This document shows, one piece after another, positions 6,517 to 13,255 of a stretch of 31,801 nucleotides of DNA. The notes under the pieces are model-generated. The model did no database searches and was not told the DNA's origin. It was given only the letters and a program-made list of their open reading frames with translations. Source of the stretch: a virus. The translations under genes were made by a program, and so were the position numbers. Location: positions 1-31,801 of the IMG/VR virus record IMGVR_UViG_3300009157_000036. One strand, written 5' to 3'. How positions within the stretch are numbered: position 1 is the stretch's first letter; each line of letters starts with the position of its first letter.

Positions 6517-7658
6517 GATGTAGTTTGATTTGGTACGTATTCTGCCGGTTTGATAGAAAAGTCTGTAAATTTAACACTATAAAATTGCAATAAAATTTTA
6601 AAAACCTCTCCAATTAAACGGCGCTCATCTGAACAAATATTATTCATAAAAATATATGCATTGATAAGCAAATCGCTTCCAAAACCATTGCCTACATCAA
6701 CTCCTCGCAAAACGGGAGGTATCTTAAACATACCTGCAATATTTTCTTTAACAGTTCTTTCAGTTAGTTCAAATTGCCTGTCATAATTGTTTGCAATGAA
6801 AGGTTTATACTCAGGCACTTCTTCATCGGCATCAATGTCTATGACTATAATTTTACAAGCCTGATCATCTCCTTGCCATGCTTTTATTTCATTTGCACTT
6901 TGCGTTTGCTGTTGATTGTACGGGTCTTTTGGATCAATTGATCCATCGTTAAGAGTCCGGGGTTTGATACCTTTACGTACCAACATCCCGGCTGCGAGAA
7001 AATTATGTTTTGCGTTTCGATGTTTAACTGTAGACACGCTTTCTTCGGTAAGCATATCGGTCACAATAGGATCAAAAGGGCTTATCGGGTATTCAAAATC
7101 ACCATCTGCCGTGAAATAAAGTATCTGACCAAGGTAGTTCTCCGGGCCACCGGCCTCTGTCATCTCGGCAATTACTTTCTCTAGATCAAAACGATTAATG
7201 AATTTTACATCGGACATTTTGAAAGGCTTTCCCTCGATGCCTGTCCAGTCGGAATAAACAGCGATCCTTCCGGTATATTCTTTATTTAATATCTCAATCC
7301 GGCAATGCTCGAAAGGGATATTAAAATATTCATAAGGCTGCCCCATACCGTTATATTTAACAAGACAGGCAAAGCCATTAAAGTTTTTAAGATCCTTTGC
7401 AAATTTCCTGAGCAGTGAATTTGCCCTCTCTCCTTTTGAATTGAGAATTGTCTCGGAAAAGATTTGATCTACAAAGCCACCACCTTCAACAAATTTAACG
7501 TAAATATCAAAACAGGTCTTTCCTGTCCCGGATGAATTAATTATTTCTAAAACCTTCTGGGGATAATCATTATTCTGACCGTAACCCTTTATTTTTTTTG
7601 AAGTAATATAAGAGTTCCGCTCGACTCGTGGGGCCGTCTTTGCTGCGGATACTCTCAT
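6513..7658 (-). CDS. Phage portal protein
   Basis: 381 aa, of the short portal type. An N-terminal basic segment precedes SSGTGKTCFDIYVKFVEGGGFVD, then a wing-like alpha/beta region (FACLVKYNGMGQPYEYFNIPFEHCRIE...YSDWTG), a long helix region and the C-terminal clip/stem-like section ERTVKENIAGMFKIPPVLRGVDVGNGFGSDLLINAYIFMNN. The pattern NI..MF.IP..L.G......GFGSD..I is characteristic of Bacteroidetes phage portals. Portals form the dodecameric DNA gate of the capsid and dock terminase. The start overlaps the preceding stop (TAATG). It lies downstream of the capsid gene instead of next to terminase, which is unusual. Confidence 0.75.
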   Translation of the reverse strand: MRVSAAKTAPRVERNSYITSKKIKGYGQNNDYPQKVLEIINSSGTGKTCFDIYVKFVEGGGFVDQIFSETILNSKGERANSLLRKFAKDLKNFNGFACLVKYNGMGQPYEYFNIPFEHCRIEILNKEYTGRIAVYSDWTGIEGKPFKMSDVKFINRFDLEKVIAEMTEAGGPENYLGQILYFTADGDFEYPISPFDPIVTDMLTEESVSTVKHRNAKHNFLAAGMLVRKGIKPRTLNDGSIDPKDPYNQQQTQSANEIKAWQGDDQACKIIVIDIDADEEVPEYKPFIANNYDRQFELTERTVKENIAGMFKIPPVLRGVDVGNGFGSDLLINAYIFMNNICSDERRLIGEVFKILLQFYSVKFTDFSIKPAEYVPNQTTS

Positions 7659-8152
7659 TATTTCTTGGTTTTACGGCCTTTTTTAGGCTGGGTTACTGAT
7701 TCAATTAAAGTATCTGCTACCTCACTAACTTCCGGCTCAACTATCTCAGGTTCAACTTTTGGGTTAGGAGCTGATGGAGGTATGATTCTGATCTCAGGAG
7801 GAGTAGTCGGAGTACCTGGTATCCTTGAAAAATATATTGCTTTCTCAGGATAATGTTTTAGGTACCAATCTCCTAACTCATCAGTAATAGTGTCATTGGT
7901 GCAGGTTTTTGATGCATCTCCAAACGCCTGAAGAAGGACTCCTTTTTTTAATTCATAATTTCTTGTTGCCATAGGTTTACTATTTATAATTTTTAATAAT
8001 GCTTCGATATAACAAGTATTGCATGTTATCTTAATTTCTTCGCCTGTAAGGGCTTTATAAGCCTCTCTTATTTTTGCTTTCCGACTTGATGTACGAAAAG
8101 ATTTGATATTTATAAAGTCCCTTGCAAACGATTGTATTTCGTCAATTAACAT
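7658..8152 (-). CDS. Conserved phage protein with basic C-terminal tail, 164 aa
   Basis: Three parts: a helical N-terminus (1-35), a small domain KITCNTCYIEALLKIINSK...TRNYELKKGVLLQAFGDASKTCTNDTITDELGDWYLKHYPEKAIYF (about 40-110), and a proline/acidic linker (PTTPPEIRIIPPSAPNPKVEPEIVEPEVSE) ending in a lysine-rich KKGRKTKK. The YELKKGVL.Q.FG...T...ITDE....YL pattern recurs in small Bacteroidetes phage proteins near the portal. A connector role is possible but not shown. The basic tail could contact DNA or capsid. An intercistronic hairpin lies immediately before its start. Confidence 0.6.
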   Translation of the reverse strand: MLIDEIQSFARDFINIKSFRTSSRKAKIREAYKALTGEEIKITCNTCYIEALLKIINSKPMATRNYELKKGVLLQAFGDASKTCTNDTITDELGDWYLKHYPEKAIYFSRIPGTPTTPPEIRIIPPSAPNPKVEPEIVEPEVSEVADTLIESVTQPKKGRKTKK

Positions 8153-8179
8153 AATAAAGTGAGGGTTTTACCCCTCACT
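8152..8179 (-). terminator. Intercistronic hairpin with short T-run, partial terminator candidate
   Basis: On the minus strand AGTGAGGG (8179-8172), a 6-base loop and CCCTCACT (8165-8158) make a perfect 8-bp stem followed by TTATT and then the ATG at 8152. The T-run is short, so termination would be incomplete. It separates the capsid and tail-tube-like genes (needed in bulk) from the portal group (needed in few copies). It could also act as a processing or stability hairpin, or hide the ribosome site of the next gene. Confidence 0.55.
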
Positions 8180-8182
8180 CAA

Positions 8183-8803
8183 TTACGGGCAACAAGGAGC
8201 TACCATTGAGGCAAGGGCGGCTCTTGTAGCGGCCAATGTACCACCAACAAAATATGCAAGTGGGGGCAGAGATTCTTTTAACTTATCTGAGCATCCGGCT
8301 GTTAGCAACCATCCGCCAAGCATCTCATCAGAATTCGCATCACGTTCAGCGGCGTTAAGTTCCAGTCCGAAATCCCATCCAAGGATTTCAAACACGGTTC
8401 TTCCGGCAGCCAGTGGAGCAATATCTTTATTATAATTATTCTCCTGGATAATCATGAACCGGCTATCAACTGCGTTTTGAATCCAGAGTTTTGTTTCCGG
8501 AGTATTGTCGAAAATACGAAAAACAAAACCTTGCTCCCATACTTTCTGGTAAGTCTTTTTAACAAGCGAAGTTTTATGTTCGTTTGAAAAATTATACCCT
8601 TCAACGCAATACGCATAGGCCGGGGGAGAAACTGTTTTCAGAACTAACTGCGTGCAAAGCAGTGAATTGGAAGGATCAAAAGTACTTAAGTCTTTATCGA
8701 CATCATCGTAGTTAATAAAGTAAGCTCTATCCTTAATCCCCGGTACGAGATTCGCACAGTTTTTAAGGATACAATCAACAATTTGGTTACATCCTATTGT
8801 CAT
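8183..8803 (-). CDS. Probable major tail tube/structural protein, 206 aa
   Basis: Beta-rich 206-aa protein directly after the capsid gene. The order of motifs, IKDRAYFINYDDVD near the N-terminus, CVEGYNFSNEHKTSLVKKTYQKVWEQGFVFRIFD in the middle, RFMIIQENNYNKD...FEILGWDFGLELNAAERDANSDEMLGGWLLT towards the end, matches a conserved Bacteroidetes phage structural family as I recall it (N..D....F.V.G.D.GLEL...RD..S....G...L). Its gene position, size and strong ribosome site suggest an abundant virion component, most simply the tail tube subunit. No homologue with a solved structure comes to mind, so tail tube is inference. Confidence 0.55.
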   Translation of the reverse strand: MTIGCNQIVDCILKNCANLVPGIKDRAYFINYDDVDKDLSTFDPSNSLLCTQLVLKTVSPPAYAYCVEGYNFSNEHKTSLVKKTYQKVWEQGFVFRIFDNTPETKLWIQNAVDSRFMIIQENNYNKDIAPLAAGRTVFEILGWDFGLELNAAERDANSDEMLGGWLLTAGCSDKLKESLPPLAYFVGGTLAATRAALASMVAPCCP

Positions 8804-8816
8804 AATTACCTCCTAT
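8804..8816 (-). promoter_or_regulatory. Strong Shine-Dalgarno for the 206-aa structural gene
   Basis: AGGAGG at 8814-8809 lies five bases before the ATG at 8803 and overlaps the TAG stop of the capsid gene. A full-consensus Shine-Dalgarno is uncommon in Bacteroidetes, whose genes usually rely on A-rich unstructured leaders, and most genes here lack one. It implies high expression. Confidence 0.7.
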
Positions 8817-9892
8817 CTTCCAACCATTAACAAACGGTCGTCGATTATTTTTGCATCAAGTGCATCAGTAGCCTCAATTCGGTTATAACGACTTCTTGGA
8901 TCGTAAAATGAATTAACATTTTCAAATGCCGAGGTACAAGCCAGTCCAATATTTAAATTCGACACGGTAGTATAAACAGCACGATGAGGATCGTTCCAAC
9001 GGGTACCGTTATTTTCATAAGCCCTGATCCACTGATCCCAAAGAGGAATAGAGACAATTCTGATTCCGTCCCATGTTGCAAATTCAAGACCGTTGATCAT
9101 GAGTTTGTAATCCTGAAATGCGGTACCAAGAGCCTGAAGTTGTCTGCGGAGCCTGTCAAAAACTGACCGGGTAACAAGCAACACCCTGTCCGGTTGAGCT
9201 GCTAACTCAGAAATTGCATTGTCAATAAGCGTGTTGATAGCATTATACATTAGCAGTGGAGTTGCTACTGACTGTTGCAGTGCATAAGTAGCCTGTGTGT
9301 TTCCGGGCAATGCGTTTAACTGAAGTGGATTTGCTGCGTAAATAGCTGCAAACTGAACCCAAAAACCGTCAATAACGTTGAAAAATGTCGGGTCAACGCC
9401 TGGCGTAATATTCCCAACTGGGAAATTAGCTGCATTTTTATCGTCAAACCAAACGGTACGGAAAACCATTTTTGGAAGGTCTTTTGCAAGAAGATCCTGG
9501 ATAAATGCAAAAATCTGGGTCTTTGTAAGATCATAAGGATTCGCGCAATCAACATAAAGGCGCATAAGTGAGTTTGTGATCTCATCAATACACATATCAA
9601 TTATCACTTCTTTATATTTTGGCTCCCATGTTTTTTCAATAGCGGTATCTTCGTAACACTGAGCTGTCGGGTTGCATGCCTGAGCTGCTTTACCAATAAG
9701 GCCAAATGTACCAGGGATTATTCCGATGCGTTTGTCGTTTTTTATTCCAGTTACAAGAGTGTGAAAATCTGTAAGAGATGGAGCTTCAAGTACGGCGGTT
9801 ACAACAAGTTCATTTAATGACCGGAGTTCATCAGCGGTAAAATGAAGATTGTCGAGATTGAGTGTGTGTCCACACGAGGGAGAAGTTGGCAT
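8813..9892 (-). CDS. Major capsid protein
   Basis: 359 aa, soluble, between the head protease and the structural gene at 8183, the place expected for the capsid subunit. The N-terminus (PSCGHTLNLDNLHFTADELRSLNELV) resembles the start of Bacteroidetes phage capsids, followed by EDTAIEKTWEPKYKEVIIDMC, a P-domain-like VWFDDKNA region, a helix with AQPDRVLLVTRSVFDRLRRQLQALG, and a C-terminal sheet (LEFATWDGIRIVSIPLWDQWIRAYEN...PHRAVYTTVSNLNIGL). The 'G..I..IP.WD......' and 'P.RA..TT..N...G' strings recur in HK97-like capsids of this host group. HK97 fold is inferred from family resemblance. Confidence 0.8.
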   Translation of the reverse strand: MPTSPSCGHTLNLDNLHFTADELRSLNELVVTAVLEAPSLTDFHTLVTGIKNDKRIGIIPGTFGLIGKAAQACNPTAQCYEDTAIEKTWEPKYKEVIIDMCIDEITNSLMRLYVDCANPYDLTKTQIFAFIQDLLAKDLPKMVFRTVWFDDKNAANFPVGNITPGVDPTFFNVIDGFWVQFAAIYAANPLQLNALPGNTQATYALQQSVATPLLMYNAINTLIDNAISELAAQPDRVLLVTRSVFDRLRRQLQALGTAFQDYKLMINGLEFATWDGIRIVSIPLWDQWIRAYENNGTRWNDPHRAVYTTVSNLNIGLACTSAFENVNSFYDPRSRYNRIEATDALDAKIIDDRLLMVGR

Positions 9893-9894
9893 AG

Positions 9895-10983
9895 TTATTT
9901 ATCTTTATTGTTTTTAATTATCTCACGTACCTGGTCGAGATTCACATCTCCAACCTTTTCAACGGAACTGAATTTAGTCCTTCCTTCAGGCTTCCATGTA
10001 TTTTTCAGGTTGCTTAATTCTGTCACGAGTGCAACAGCTTTAACTTTTTCTGCTTCAAATGCTGTCTTAGCTGCTTCCGCTTCTGTTTTAACTTTTTCAG
10101 CATCGGTAATTTTTGCTTTCTCGGCATCAAGTTGTTTCTGAAGATCTGCAATTTTATCATTTGCAAGATCAAGTTCTGTCTTTGCAGGTTCCTTTACTTC
10201 ACTAACGGCACCATTGGTGATGACAATTGTTTTCCCATCAGCCATTACAAATGACCCGTCAGGAGAAGCCTTATCGCCGACTGTTGGCGCACCGGTTTCT
10301 TTTTCGAGTTTAAATTCTTTCCCGTCCTTATCTTTCAAAGTTTGATCTTTGGCAGGAAGTCTGGAAAGATTTTTTATTTTTTCGAGAATAGCATCTATCT
10401 TTTCCCCGAAAGTTTTAACATCTTTTTCTGTCATTGTGAAATTATTTTTTGGTTTAAAAATTGCGACTGCTTTTAAAGGTTCCGAGATTTTAGTTGCAAA
10501 TCCAAGTTTCAACATGTCATCTGCTGAAAGCATCGTTTCCTTTTTCATGTAATCTCTCAGAACTTCTTTGTCTTGTTTTGTTACCTCCACATAAAGATTT
10601 AATATTTTTTCTTCTTCCTGATCCATATATTCAGCCATTCCCCTTAAATCAGAGGCTTGAAAATCACCTTCAGGATTCGGGATTCTTGGCATGTGAATTA
10701 ACCCGTCTGAATTTGGGTAAATTTCTCTTTCTGAACCAGCTAAAAAAATTACAGTAGCAATACTGTAAAGCTCACCTTCTGCGATCATTTTTATTTTCTT
10801 ACCAGAATTTTTTAATAGGTCATAAATTGTCCAACCCTCACGAACACTACCACCGGGACTTTTAATTCTGACGGTTAATTCAGTAGCTTCTTTATTCTTG
10901 TCAAGAAAAGAAATAAGATCATCGGATGAAAATTGATTCTCGTCCGTGCCAATAACAGAGTAAATTCTTAAAGTTGGTTCCAT
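9895..10983 (-). CDS. ClpP-type head maturation protease fused to scaffold-like coiled coil
   Basis: From ATG 10983 (a TTG sits one codon upstream) the product is 362 aa. Residues 1-165 are a ClpP-like serine protease: oxyanion-loop KSPGGSV (41-47), nucleophile Ser74 in GELYSIATVIFLAG, His97 in LIHMPR, and the acidic residue in KKETMLSADDMLKLGFA (Glu149). Phage head proteases of this family commonly have D/E-T-W/M at that point. Residues 165-362 are charged, with a long Lys/Glu/Ala coiled coil (LANDKIADLQKQLDAEKAKITDAEK..., about 265-325), typical of an internal scaffold removed on maturation. It precedes the capsid gene by 2 bases. Confidence 0.85.
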   Translation of the reverse strand: MEPTLRIYSVIGTDENQFSSDDLISFLDKNKEATELTVRIKSPGGSVREGWTIYDLLKNSGKKIKMIAEGELYSIATVIFLAGSEREIYPNSDGLIHMPRIPNPEGDFQASDLRGMAEYMDQEEEKILNLYVEVTKQDKEVLRDYMKKETMLSADDMLKLGFATKISEPLKAVAIFKPKNNFTMTEKDVKTFGEKIDAILEKIKNLSRLPAKDQTLKDKDGKEFKLEKETGAPTVGDKASPDGSFVMADGKTIVITNGAVSEVKEPAKTELDLANDKIADLQKQLDAEKAKITDAEKVKTEAEAAKTAFEAEKVKAVALVTELSNLKNTWKPEGRTKFSSVEKVGDVNLDQVREIIKNNKDK

Positions 10984-11078
10984 CAAAAATCTACGTCAAT
11001 TTTTTCAAGCCAAAAATTATAGACATCGTCGCCCATTTCTACAATCCCGTTAACCCATGTTTGTATTTCTGTCCACAT
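10983..11078 (-). CDS. Leader-like small ORF, 31 aa, coupled to the head protease
   Basis: ATG at 11078 to TGA at 10985-10983, overlapping the protease ATG as TGATG. The product begins MWTEIQTWVNGIVEMGDD and ends FWLEKIDVDF. It is the first frame after the promoter candidate at 11097-11132, with a leader of only about 12-15 bases. Stop/start overlap argues for translational coupling of the protease. Alternatively it is a chance frame; no family recognised. Confidence 0.45.
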   Translation of the reverse strand: MWTEIQTWVNGIVEMGDDVYNFWLEKIDVDF

Positions 11079-11096
11079 AATTTATACTTTAGAATA

Positions 11097-11132
11097 CAAA
11101 TGTAAATCCATTACATAAATTTAATTATGTAA
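11097..11132 (-). promoter_or_regulatory. Candidate head-operon promoter with inverted-repeat operator
   Basis: TACATTTG on the minus strand (11104-11097) matches the Bacteroidetes -7 consensus, 18 bases before the 31-aa ORF. Just upstream, 11111-11132 is an inverted repeat with perfect 8-base arms, ttacataa and ttatgtaa, separated by 6 bases. It lies where the -33 element would be, and no TTTG is present there, so binding of an activator or repressor is plausible. A terminator directly upstream (11166-11193) means the head genes need a promoter here. Confidence 0.5.
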
Positions 11133-11165
11133 GTATGTAGATTTTACTATATTAAAATGTGGAGC

Positions 11166-11193
11166 AATAAAAAGCCCTGGATTTCTCCAAGGC
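11166..11193 (-). terminator. Intrinsic terminator after the glycosylation island and candidate RNA
   Basis: On the minus strand GCCTTGG (11193-11187), a 6-base loop and CCAGGGC (11180-11174) form a 7-bp stem (one G-U), followed by TTTTTATT (11173-11166). The other strand has no T-run. It lies about 110 bases past the last glycosylation gene and just before the head-operon promoter candidate. Confidence 0.8.
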
Positions 11194-11293
11194 TAATTAA
11201 GAACAGTAACTTATTTGCATTTCGTTTACTTCGTCCAGTTGCCAAGTCATAGATGCCTCTCTTTGTCTTCTGGCTGCCGCTTGTTCTTAATTA
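11168..11293 (-). ncRNA. Candidate structured small RNA or attenuator, about 120 nt
   Basis: A perfect 12-bp long-range pairing joins TAATTAAGAACA (11293-11282) with TGTTCTTAATTA (11205-11194) around a 76-base G/A-rich core, and the terminator stem at 11193-11174 follows without a gap. A -7-like box (11303-11296) would start transcription at the outer edge of this stem. The core has only short internal complementarities (GCCAG with TTGGC, ACTT with AAGT). It also contains a 17-codon frame, MTWQLDEVNEMQISYCS, from ATG 11250 with GAGAGG seven bases upstream; its TAA (11199-11197) lies in the 3' arm of the long stem, so a translating ribosome would disrupt the pairing. Whether it is a free RNA or a leader/attenuator of read-through from the glycosylation genes cannot be decided by eye. 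No Rfam family recognised. Confidence 0.4.
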
Positions 11294-11295
11294 TA

Positions 11296-11303
11296 CAAAT
11301 ATA
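11296..11303 (-). promoter_or_regulatory. -7 promoter-like box before the candidate small RNA
   Basis: TATATTTG on the minus strand matches TAnnTTTG exactly and begins right after the stop codon at 11304. It would place a start near 11289-11290. A TTG exists upstream but only about 12 bases away, shorter than the usual 19-21, so the -33 element is poor. In such AT-rich DNA chance matches occur. Confidence 0.3.
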
Positions 11304-11816
11304 TTAAATATTTTTCAAGATTCCGCCCCCATGAATTACTAAATTACATCCTTTTTGAGTTAAGGCTGTCTTTAGATTTTTAAAATGGAGAATAATATTA
11401 TCAAGTTGTTTTTTATCAAAATTAGGATGACCAATTAAATCTACTCCAAACAAATGAATCTCATCAGCAAAATAATATTTGTAAGCTATCTCGGCAGCAA
11501 CAAACGGTGAGCAGAGTGATTTATGCAGTGCTGGAGTTTCAAATTGGACGAAGTTATCAGGATAACCTGGAAGAAAATCTATCTTTACAAAATCCGGTCG
11601 GGTATCCCATGCTACAATCTGACTATAAAATGCTTTAGGCTTGCAATCGTTTATTATTTTTAATCGATCATGAGTAAAGATGTTTGGATAATCAAGACAT
11701 ACAACGACATTAGTTTTTACGTGTCGCCAAATGTCATTAACACCGATTGACAAATCAAAATCAGGTGCGTTAAAGTTTTTTAAAGAGGGGCCCAACCCCA
11801 GTGTTGCGATTTTCAT
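11304..11816 (-). CDS. DUF115/GT42-like glycosyltransferase-associated protein, 170 aa
   Basis: The N-terminus MKIATLGLGPSLKNF followed by FDLSIGVNDIWRH fits the nucleotide-binding start of DUF115/sialyltransferase-like (GT42-related) proteins (GxGPSL ... GVN). Later motifs include VVVCLDYP and CSPFVAAEIAYKYYFADEIHLFGVDLIGH, where 'I.L.G.D' is also conserved in that group. It is shorter than cellular versions, a compact phage form. It overlaps the preceding gene by 47 bases and is the last gene of the island. Substrate unknown; involvement in glycan addition is inferred from the neighbours. Confidence 0.6.
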   Translation of the reverse strand: MKIATLGLGPSLKNFNAPDFDLSIGVNDIWRHVKTNVVVCLDYPNIFTHDRLKIINDCKPKAFYSQIVAWDTRPDFVKIDFLPGYPDNFVQFETPALHKSLCSPFVAAEIAYKYYFADEIHLFGVDLIGHPNFDKKQLDNIILHFKNLKTALTQKGCNLVIHGGGILKNI

Positions 11817-12513
11817 ATTGCCATCCTCCTTCTATTTCGGGTAAATGTTTTGAAGTACGTACATCTCTCGTGCCTCTTGTATCGTGTTTTATAAACTCTT
11901 TCGGCGTTCCGGTCCAGTTCCATCCTGCGGAAGATGAATGACCAAGACCAGGAAATTCTTTTATAATTTTATCTGATAAACCGGCTCTCTTTATAGCGTT
12001 CATCGTATGCACGCAAGGAGCTCCATGATGGACGTATGGAGGATATTTAAAATATTCAGAAACTTGTATAAGTTGAAAATAAGGGTGAAGATACCTTGTC
12101 GGGGTTTCGTTCTTATGATGCGGGTGCGCCCCGTATTCGAACCCATCCTCCCCGGTAGGCTCTGTATAACCAACACCAAAAATATTATCCGTTTCCTTTG
12201 CCATTATAAGCATATCATCTAATGGACTTTTCAGCATCACAATATCCGAATCAAATATCAAAGCATATTTAGTTTTGACCTGTTGTAAAGCTAAATGCAT
12301 CCCTCTGCCATGTCCAATATTCGACGGACAAAGCATTAACATTGTGTAAGGAGACGACAAACTTTCGACATACGCCCGACACTCGTCCGACGGATCTGAT
12401 CCATCAACAATTATAATAAGCATCTCAGGATGAAATTTTCTTACCGATTCATAAGCTTCCTGAAATAGTTTTTTTGTATTATGCACAACTGTAATTCCTG
12501 TAATTTCTTTCAT
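11770..12513 (-). CDS. GT-A family glycosyltransferase (GT2-like), 247 aa
   Basis: The GT-A start (ITGITVVHNTKKLFQEAYESVRKFHP...LIIIVDGSDPSDEC) has the nucleotide-binding VDGSD, and YALIFDSDIVMLKSPLDDM supplies the metal-binding DSD. IGHGRGMHLALQ corresponds to the conserved 'N.G...A.N.G' region of GT2 enzymes. The C-terminal half has His-rich and Trp-rich stretches (YGAHPHHKNETPTRYLHPYF). It would transfer a sugar from an NDP donor in the cytoplasm. The start overlaps the preceding stop (ATGA). Confidence 0.75.
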   Translation of the reverse strand: MKEITGITVVHNTKKLFQEAYESVRKFHPEMLIIIVDGSDPSDECRAYVESLSSPYTMLMLCPSNIGHGRGMHLALQQVKTKYALIFDSDIVMLKSPLDDMLIMAKETDNIFGVGYTEPTGEDGFEYGAHPHHKNETPTRYLHPYFQLIQVSEYFKYPPYVHHGAPCVHTMNAIKRAGLSDKIIKEFPGLGHSSSAGWNWTGTPKEFIKHDTRGTRDVRTSKHLPEIEGGWQYENRNTGVGPLFKKL

Positions 12514-13253
12514 CTTGTTTGAAATAATGGTTTGTTAGCAATTTGATCTTTATAGTAAACTTCGTAATTATTTGCATCATCACCTATCAGCGCTCTTAAA
12601 TAACTTAAATTCCTATCATCACGCATTACGAAATTCTTGTTATGGCCGGCCCCGATTCCACCACGACCCGGAAGTCCCTTGATTCCGATTGCAAGATCAT
12701 TCTCGTAAAAGATTTTTTTATTCTGAGCTTTCGACCAGAAAATTGAATCTATAAATTTATTCGGCAAGCATTGCTCAAAAATTGGCAAAGCATCCAGCGT
12801 AAAAGCTGTCTGAAATAAACTCGCATGGATAGTATTCGGGTTAGTGACATATCTCCGGTACTGGACATTGTAGTAAATTGTATTTCTTTCACCAATAACA
12901 GAATAATTTTCAAAGTTAGAAATCATTCTATCTAAGTAACGACCACGGTAATAATCATCATCTTCAATTATAAAGACTGCTTTAACTTCTTTAATGGTTT
13001 TCATCACGTTTAACCCGGCGGCAATATTCCGGGCTTGTGTGTTTTGGCCAATACCCCAGACAGGTTTTGGGTAAACTTTTATAATTGTCCAGTTTTCTCG
13101 AAAATTCTCAGGTACATTATTCGTGCTTACCGGAAAGCCATCATCAACAATGATCCAAGTTACCTTCCCTTCATAAGTTTGATTGCGCATCCACTGGGCG
13201 CAAAGAGTAAATCCTATTGGCCTGTTGCCAGTCGGAGTGATTAAGCAAATCAT
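12510..13253 (-). CDS. GT-A family glycosyltransferase (GT2-like), 247 aa
   Basis: Begins MICLITPTGNRPIGFTLCAQWMRNQTY with WIIVDDGFPVST, the donor-binding beta strand and VDDG motif of GT2 enzymes. The metal-binding motif is in VFIIEDDDYYRGRYLDRMI (EDDD). The C-terminal section includes IGIKGLPGRGGIGAGHNKN, a Gly-rich loop probably in the acceptor site. Acceptor and sugar unknown. It sits between a methyltransferase and another glycosyltransferase with 2-4 base junctions. Confidence 0.75.
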   Translation of the reverse strand: MICLITPTGNRPIGFTLCAQWMRNQTYEGKVTWIIVDDGFPVSTNNVPENFRENWTIIKVYPKPVWGIGQNTQARNIAAGLNVMKTIKEVKAVFIIEDDDYYRGRYLDRMISNFENYSVIGERNTIYYNVQYRRYVTNPNTIHASLFQTAFTLDALPIFEQCLPNKFIDSIFWSKAQNKKIFYENDLAIGIKGLPGRGGIGAGHNKNFVMRDDRNLSYLRALIGDDANNYEVYYKDQIANKPLFQTR

Positions 13254-13255
13254 AG

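Noticed and set aside
9316-9600. 94-codon minus-strand frame inside the capsid gene
   Set aside because: Shadow frame rich in Leu, Met and Arg; no ribosome site or expected neighbour.
9842-10141. Open plus-strand frames opposite the protease, tape measure and tail genes
   Set aside because: They are shadows of high-confidence minus-strand genes with coupled starts; compositions are Ser/Phe/Leu-rich as expected for reverse complements of Lys/Glu-rich genes.
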